Below, piece after piece: positions 57,736 through 64,000 of a DNA stretch of 64,000 nucleotides. The DNA comes from Henckelia pumila (Eukaryota > Streptophyta > Magnoliopsida > Lamiales > Gesneriaceae): assembly GCF_033568475.1 (NCBI RefSeq), contig NC_133121.1, positions 26,705,374 to 26,769,373 on the forward strand. The letters run 5' to 3'. Every line of letters begins with the position of its first letter. Positions within the stretch are counted from its first letter, which is position 1. The position numbers and the translations under genes were made by a program. The notes under the pieces were generated by a model, which did no database searches, was not told where the DNA came from, and was given only the letters and a program-made list of their open reading frames with translations.

Positions 57736-59190
57736 TGTTGCGTCTTTTTTTTCGCAAGCGTAAGGTGTCAAGTTATAATATAGGAATTAAGTCCAAGTCG
57801 ATCCCACAGAGAATGAATAAAATAATATTATATTAAATATTTGCAACTAATAAAATTTTAATCCTATGTAGAGCTACGATGATGGTTTGAGTTTAAATAA
57901 ATAAAAATTGCAATGATTAAAATTAATTAACGGTGAGTTTGAAAGACGAAAGTTCAAGGAAAGACAAATTCTAGAGGTTCGATTTCACTTGAATATCCAC
58001 CAGTTTAATTCCTAAAGAAATCTATATTATAAATTCTTTTAGTTTACTAACCAAGAATTATCAATATTTTCTACTCCATTTCTCAAATGACAAGTAGAAA
58101 TTCGTATCTGATATCAAACTCAATATTTCTATCAAAGTTTAGATATCAAATTCGGTAAACAACACAATTATTCTTACAAATGCTTCAATGGACTTATAGG
58201 CTTCTCGAACTCTATAAATAGCAAAGATGTATTTTTCTATGGTCCGATTTAAAATCGCCTCTCTCAAGTTCTAGATTTCAAAAAAAAAATAACAATTTAA
58301 CTAGTGATCAGTTAATTAAACGCAATAAATTCAGGAAAATACAAATAAATCAAATGAAAAATTTTAATATATCAATCAAAATATCAAAAACATGGTCTCG
58401 AGTCAAGATCCGTCTACCATCTAGACTAAAAAATTAGTTCATGATAAATTTAAGCAATAAACCAAACATGTTTTTCCAGCAGTTCATCAAACTAAAAATA
58501 GAGTATCAAAGTTAATCAAGAACGAATTTAGAATAAGCTTTTCCATGGTTGGATACCACCGTCTTCCGCCTTCGTACCGATTTTTTTGGCTCTTGTGCGC
58601 TCCCAAAACTTCAATTCGTATCTAGTCTCTAAAAACTGATGCAAACCCTCGATTTCCTTTCAAATAAGCCAAGAAATCCTTTTAAAATCCGAGAAATAAA
58701 AGTTTCCAATAATATGAACACGGAGGGCGCGGGTGCGCTGTAATGTTTTCCTCCAGGGCGCAGCTGCGCTGTCCTCGGGCACAAGGGCGCTGATCGGTAT
58801 CACAATTCTTCGGAAATTAAAAGCTCCAGGGCACGGGTGCGCCAATGTGCGGGCGCGGGTGCGCTCTGCATTGTTCTTTCTTGTGCGGAATTCTTAAAAC
58901 ACCAAACTTTAGTTCTAGTCGTTGGATCGAGATAAAATTTTGATAGCAGCTTTAAAACATTTTAAACTGTATTATGAACGGTGAAGATAGGATTTGGATC
59001 TATCTAATATCTCAGATAAATTTTGAAAGTTTGCTGCTCCGTAATTCCTTCTTTCGCCTCTTCTCGGTACCTTAACTCAATTCCTCGCATATCACAAAAA
59101 CAACATCAACTACTCATAAAATCTGCTGGATATATCAAAAAAATTCAAGTCAAATCATATGTAAATTAAGTGCATAAGTTGCACTTGTCA
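57736..59190 (-). repeat. Gypsy-3 5' LTR
   Basis: A 1,455-bp LTR paired with 16292-17707, starting TGTTGCGTC and ending GCACTTGTCA on the plus strand. A CG-rich segment lies at about 58720-58865. It carries an extra block of about 57 bp (about 58071-58127) flanked by a repeated ATCAAACTC-type sequence that the other copy lacks. Confidence 0.9.
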
Positions 59191-62022
59191 ATTGACTTTG
59201 CTAGTCTTATAGCTAAGGCTAAAATGAGGTCACCCCCTATCTGTACTTATTGTTGTAAAACTCGTCATATTAGTCTAAGTGTAGATCACTAAGACATCAG
59301 TATAATGAAAGAAGTTATTTGAAATGGAGACCTAAGATTTCACAATACTCATGAGGTGACATTATGAAAACATGAACTAAGGGAGTTCTTCACAAACCAG
59401 TTTAAACTACCTTAACTTGCGACTGGTCTCCCTGATGAACGTTGCTCTGTCTAAGGAGATATGTTTTTAAAGAGGCCTTAGCCCTATCTACCTTTCCTGG
59501 GAGCACTCTTAGAAAGTGTTGATTATGTTACAAAGTGACTATAGTTATACTTCTAACAATGATGGACCCAAAGAACTAAAGGGTACCAAAAATTTATAAT
59601 GCGGGGACAGAAAAGAAGCATGCCACCAAGCATATGGTATCTTGATAGTGAATGCTCCAGACACATGACGGTAGACAATGAGCTGCTCCAATCAATCGAA
59701 CCAAAAGAAAAAGGGACGGTCACATTTGGAGAAAACAACAAAGGAGTTATTGAAGGAATCAGATCTATATGTATATCTAGCTCTACTATGATTGATGATG
59801 TTCTTCTTGTGAAATGACATAAGCATAACCTACTAAGTATAAGTCAATTGAGCGATAGAGGTTATGAAGTCAAATTCACTTCTCAACACTGCACTGTATC
59901 ACTCACTCATGACAAATCCATAAATTTCAATTGATATAGAAGTGAAAATGTATAAAAGTTTTCTTTAAATGTTTTTTCTTTTTCAAATGTAAAAAGACTT
60001 GTATAAGTAAATGTTGATGACAACATTATTTGGCATAGACGATTAGGTCATGTTGGTCCTAGTACCATTGAAAAACTTTTTAAACTTGATCTAGTTGTTG
60101 CCTGTTGGTATGCCAAAGCTAAATTTAATATTAGATTCTGTTTGTGATGCATGTCAGCTTGGCAAACACACAAAAGAATATTTTAAAATCAAATATTTTG
60201 TATCCATTTCTATGACCCTTGAACTTCTCCACCTCGATCTATGTGGTCCCTCGAGGAACGCTAGTCTAAGAGGAAAGTTTTATGTTTTTGTCATTGTGGA
60301 TGATTTCTCACATTTCACTTGGACATTGTTTCTAGCCCACAAAAATGATGCCTTTGACTATTTCAAAGCTTTTGTCAAAAGAGTTGAAAATGAGAAAATA
60401 TTTTTATCTAACAGATCCGTAGTGACCACGGAACTGAATTTCAAAATGAAAATTTTACAAACTTTTGTATATACAAAGACATTGGTCATAATTTTTCTTG
60501 ACCTAGTGCTCCTCAACAAAATGGTGTAGTTGAGAGGAAAAATAGGACACTTGTAGAGATTGCGATGACCATGTTTTGTGAGCATTCTCTACCAAAATAT
60601 TTTTGGGCTGAAGCAATGAGTACTGCTTGTTACATTATCAACCGTGTATCAATAAGCTCAATTCTCTAGAAAAATCCATACGAGTTATGGAGGGGGAGAA
60701 AGCCTAACATTTCATATTTTCGAGCAATCGGATCTAAGTGTTTCATTCAAAAATATTAAGGATAATCTTGGTAAGTTTGGTGTCAAATCTGACAAAGGTA
60801 TTTTTCTTGGGTATTCTACTTCTAGTAAAGCTTATAGAGTTTTTAATAAATGCACTTACTTGTAGAAGAATCTATGAATGTTGTATTTGATGAATCTATA
60901 TATATATCTTCTTGAACTAACAATGATGATGTAGAATTACTCGAAGAAGAGATGGTCTCCTTAAGCTTGAAAGATAACAATGATACGAGTGAGGACACAT
61001 CGCTTCCAAAAGAATGGACACTTCACAAAAACCATCATATGGATCTCATCATTGGATGTTCATTAAAGGGAGTATCTACTCGTTCATCTCTTAATAATTT
61101 ATGTAACCATCTTGCGTTTGTTTTACATGTTGAACCTAAATCCATTGATGATGCATTGTTTGAATATTCCTGGATTATTGCCATGCAAGATGAGTTGAAT
61201 GAATTTAAGAGAAATAATGTATGGAATCTTGTTCCTAGACCTGTTGATAGACCTGTGATAGGTACTAAATGGGTGTTTAGAAATAAACTTGATGAACATA
61301 GTACTATCACTAGAAATAAATCTAGACTTGGAGCTAAAGAATATAGTCAAGAAAAATATATTGATTATGATGAAACCTATGTGCCTGTTGCTAGACTAGA
61401 ATTCATTCGCATGCTACTTGCTTTTGCTTGCTCTAGATATTTTAGATTATTTCAAATGGATGTTAAAAGTGCATTCTTGAATGGTGATTTTAAAGAAGAA
61501 GTTTATGTTAATCAACCATCTGGCTTTATTGATCTCCATTTATCTGATCATGTTTACAAACTTGATAAATCCTTGTATGGATTGAAACAAGCTCCTCGAG
61601 CTTGGTACGAAAAACTTTCCTCTTTACTTATCTCTAATGGTTTTTCTAGAGGTTTTGTTGATATTACTTTGTTTATCTTGTCTAAAAACGATTAGTTATT
61701 GATTGTGCAAATTTATGTGGATGATATCATTTTTGGTTATACTAATGAAACTATTTGCCAAGAATTCTCTAAGATTATGCAAACCCACTTTGAGATGAGC
61801 ATGATGGGGAAACTTAACTATTTCCTCGGATTTCAAATCAAGCAATGCAAAGATGGTTTCTTTATCAACCAAGGAAAATATATTAAGGGGATTCTCAAGA
61901 AGTTTGGAATGGAAAACTCAAAAGCATCATCTACACATATGAGCACATCATTCAGACTCTACAAGAGTGAGAATGGTAAAACTGTAGATCAACAATCATT
62001 TCATAGCATGACAAGAAGATGA
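59191..62022 (+). pseudogene. Sirevirus-like protease-integrase-reverse transcriptase, decayed
   Basis: Continues the Sirevirus frame after Gypsy-3: FASLIAKAK, a C-x2-C..H relic of the second knuckle (CTYCCKTRH), then many stops. The protease reads WYLDSECSRHMT, with E instead of the catalytic-loop G. Integrase shows WHRRLGHVGP, CDACQLGKHTK, D in LHLDLCGPSR, then a frame change near 60410 to reach RSDHGTEF and NGVVERKNRTL. RT (60952-61695 and 61699-62022) has GTKWVFRNKLDEH, YIDYDETYVPVARLE, QMDVKSAFLNGD and an intact IYVDDIIFG. The element stops at SMTRR near 62022, before RNase H. At least a dozen stop codons and several frameshifts show long decay. Confidence 0.87.
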
Positions 62023-62794
62023 TTGATCCAAAAAGTTTGCTTCCTGCCTGTATTTGTTTTTCATTCTCTTGCATATAGTGTTTTATCTCCCATTGAATGT
62101 ACCTTGATTGGTGTAATTTTAGAATTTATTCCATTTATTTATGTATTATTCTACTTTGTTCTTTGTAGGTGAAAAAATAAACTTGGCCGAGATTATGGCG
62201 TGCATAGAGAAAAACGAGAAAGCTGCGTCAAAAATTCCGAGAAAATATTAAACAAAGGATTGGGCTATCTCTGGTTCCCAAGAGTTTCCACGGAGGAGGA
62301 AGTATCCCGGGCCCTCCGATCCTGCTCATCGTTTTGGTCCACCACCCAAAAGATCTGACGTGCATGATAGAAATATTGGTGGCAAAATGAAGGATGTTGT
62401 AGTCGGACCCGACATCAATGCACGTATTATGAAGGTCGATGATATAAGAAATAAAAAGAGAAAAAAAACGTGATGATGAATGAGTAGTCCATCTCGACGC
62501 TCTCGAGGTGGCCACTTGTTCGTGGAAGGAATGAATCATAAAAATAATTGTTTGGGATTTTAAGGATCCGGAGATTGGTTGGAGAACATGAGCTAACCTA
62601 ATTGGAGATCATGACAGGTTGCATTTATTGTCTCAACCTACCGAATTGTTAACTCGGTCTCTAGCTTCGAATTCCTTTCAGGTATATTATTACTTATTCC
62701 ATTTCTTATGTAGTAAATAATCTTCTTTGCCTATGGGTCTTTACACATTTTATCTCTTGCCCATACATTTCAATTTCGAGAAGAGAGATCTCGA
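62023..62794. other. Unassigned sequence right of the Sirevirus breakpoint
   Basis: This stretch does not continue the Copia element. A plus-strand exon-like patch (about 62170-62475), preceded by a pyrimidine-rich TTTGTAG and followed later by TTTCAG|GT-like sequence (about 62674), suggests fragments of a spliced gene. No protein family is recognised. Confidence 0.4.
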
Positions 62795-63316
62795 AATTTC
62801 GAGAAGAGATTGGATGAAGAAGTGGCATCATTAAGGGGTGAGTGCAAAAGACTTGGCGAGGAAGGCATTAAGGCTCGAGATGATTTTCTCAAGTTGCAAA
62901 AAGAGCTTAAAGAAAAATCCAAAAGGTATTATGTCTTATTTAAGTAGATGGAGCAACTTAGGGGGAAATATTCCCATGAATTGGAGACTGGTGAGAATTT
63001 TCTCAACTCGTCAGTAGGCAAGAATCTCTTGCGAAGTACCAGAGAAAAGGCGATTGCAGGCTACCGAAAGTCCTCAGCTTTTAGAGATGAAGTGATTCAG
63101 CAGGCGATTGTTATTCATGATGAAGTTGTGGTGGATTTTTGCAAAGAACAATGGATAACTAAACTAGTTTTAGAGAAAATTATTATGATGATTCATCCTA
63201 ATATTCTAGAGCCTAATGCTGTAGAAGTTGAGGATGGCTCGGTCCTTCCCTCGGGAGACATATTGGGAGGTTTGGGTGATGAGGAGATGATCGAAGCTTT
63301 GCGCTTGAATTTCTAG
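62795..63316 (+). pseudogene. Coiled-coil protein fragment, internal stop, unidentified
   Basis: A plus-strand frame reads FEKRLDEEVASLRGECKRLG, then EEGIKARDDFLKLQKELKEK, a TAG at about 62945, and then 122 open codons from the ATG at 62948. The first half has heptad-like spacing of leucines and charged residues, so a coiled coil is likely. The second half contains STREKAIAGYRKSSAFRDEV and VVVDFCKEQW, then an acidic C-terminus. The style resembles long coiled-coil proteins carried by some plant Ty3-type transposons, but I cannot name a family with confidence. An upstream direct duplication (TTTCGAGAAGAGA... at about 62775-62810) adds to the damage. No function is proposed. Confidence 0.45.
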
Positions 63317-63734
63317 TTTGGGTAACAATAACGATGATGGCCGCATGTCGTAGCTGAGCAAAGACTACTCTTTGGGGCCGTTGAATAATTTAGTTTTTAC
63401 TAATTCTTGTCACTTTCGGGCAAGTTTTTGATATGTAATAATTAGCTGGAGTGTTTGATTTTGCTTGCTCTTTTTTTGCATATGTAAGAAATCGTTTGTG
63501 GTAACAAGGAATAAAAACTATTCCTTTATTTGGAATTTCACTTTTGTCGATTATCATATCTCTTTGTGTTTTTTAGTCGTTATTTTATACTTGATTGATG
63601 AACAGGATACTATCGCTTTAACATTGGAGCACTTCAGAAGGGATCAGGATCACAAGATTTTGTCTCATGGGAAAGTCCTAAACCCACTTGATCTCGGGAC
63701 TTATAATGTTATTTCATCTTGACCTCTTACAGCA
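63317..63734. other. AT-rich spacer with a short open frame
   Basis: Contains a short plus-strand open frame (63465-63722) ending HGKVLNPLDLGTYNVISS with no recognisable family. I see nothing else supportable. Confidence 0.35.
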
Positions 63735-64000
63735 TCATAAGTTCAAATGCCCCGGGGTCGGAAAATTTAGCTTCATATGATAGGTCGAGCTAATGGCTTG
63801 GAAAATATAGAGACTTGATCGTCCCATGATAACATTGTATGCAGATGAAGACTTTACTACGAGGAATTTCACCATCTTAGTAGATCGTTTGGGGTATGAA
63901 CCCAAGGAAAGAGGAAGCGTTATTTCTCCCAAAGCTTCAACTACTTCTCCAGAAAAACCGACCAGTGCAGTGTTGATTGGCGTTAACTGTGCATTGCTAA
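63735..64000 (-). pseudogene. Ty3 polyprotein protease fragment, running off the right edge
   Basis: The minus-strand frame from the window edge reads TPINTALVGFSGEVVEALGE, ITLPLSLGSYPKRSTKMVKF, then the diagnostic SSAYNVIMGRSSL and AISSTYHMKLNFPTPG. This is the C-terminal half of a plant Ty3 retropepsin region (the AYNvIlGR..L....a.sT.HlKlKFPT pattern). It ends with an early stop after GHLNL, where the family normally continues with GVG-type sequence toward RT. It belongs to another element beyond the window, or is a detached fragment. Confidence 0.8.

Larger units (their letters stand above)
16292..59190 (-). mobile_element. Athila-like Ty3 derivative 'Gypsy-3', lacking RT and integrase
   Basis: A minus-strand element bounded by LTRs 16292-17707 and 57736-59190. 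The sites flanking it are AATGA and ATTGA, a TSD with one mismatch. Removing the element restores continuous Sirevirus gag-pol coding (GLGYGSKSND to FASLIAK). Excluding the large Athila-like element nested at 18700-54952, it is about 6.6 kb. Its internal region holds only degraded gag and a protease-region fragment. No RT, RNase H or integrase sequence is present on either side of the nested element, so it was already a non-autonomous deletion derivative before being invaded. Confidence 0.87.
2695..62022 (+). mobile_element. Sirevirus-like Ty1/Copia retrotransposon, outermost host of the nest, 3'-truncated
   Basis: Removing the nested insertions leaves about 5.3 kb of one + strand Copia element: a 5' LTR of about 1.2 kb, a tRNA-iMet-type primer-binding site, gag, protease, integrase and most of reverse transcriptase. 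The order PR-INT-RT defines Ty1/Copia. Sirevirus affinity rests on the long gag with an acidic, coiled-coil C-terminus, the protease context WYLDS.CSRHMT, and a cluster of short palindromes upstream of the LTR TATA box. The element is interrupted at 3464-14578 and at 16292-59190. Coding continues cleanly across the second interruption once one 5-bp TSD copy is removed. It ends inside reverse transcriptase near 62022, and no RNase H, polypurine tract or 3' LTR follows in the window. Confidence 0.85.

Overview
This window is plant nuclear heterochromatin, almost certainly from a flowering plant, and it is built almost entirely of transposable elements. It holds LTR retrotransposons of the Ty1/Copia, chromovirus-like and Athila-like Ty3 classes with plant-type primer-binding sites, plus a Mutator-like (MULE) transposase relic. 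I see no intact cellular host gene, no tRNA or rRNA gene and no CRISPR array. The species cannot be fixed from what I see; a eudicot is likely.

The main result is a nested stack of retrotransposons that can be resolved to the base by target-site duplications (TSDs). Positions 1-2694 are the oldest visible background: a broken MULE transposase, a 63-bp minisatellite and a tandem array of about 400-440 bp units. Level 1 is a Sirevirus-like Copia element (+ strand, 2695 to about 62022). Its 5' LTR was split by a chromovirus-like Ty3 element (- strand, 3464-14578, TSD ATATT), which itself carries a solo Copia LTR (11836-13703, TSD AAATC). The Sirevirus gag-pol was split by a small Athila-like element that lacks reverse transcriptase and integrase (- strand, 16292-59190, imperfect TSD AATGA/ATTGA). 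Inside that lies a near full-length Athila-like element (- strand, 18700-54952, TSD GTCCT, about 10.9 kb of its own sequence). It hosts two Copia elements of one family: Copia-1 (- strand, 19502-28470, TSD GAAGA) in its left LTR, and Copia-2 (+ strand, 31421-47814, TSD AGCAC) between integrase and the extra 3' ORF. Copia-2 is in turn split by a chromovirus derivative (+ strand, 37470-44483, TSD TAGAT). The deepest path is five retrotransposons.

Decay follows nesting depth. The Sirevirus and the small Athila-like element are riddled with stops and frameshifts, whereas the innermost elements have LTR pairs differing at only about 1% of sites by eye. Their pol reading frames are broken by a few nonsense codons, mostly C-to-T or G-to-A. 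The best preserved ORF is the 377-aa extra 3' ORF of the large Athila-like element (30209-31342).

Right of 62022 the Sirevirus ends abruptly, without RNase H, polypurine tract or 3' LTR. What follows is unrelated: an unassigned stretch, a broken coiled-coil coding region (about 62795-63316) and a Ty3 protease fragment running off the right edge (63735-64000, - strand). No single-function operon-like system is present. The interest lies in the insertion stratigraphy, in repeated structured DNA/RNA motifs inside LTRs and untranslated regions, and in deletion derivatives.
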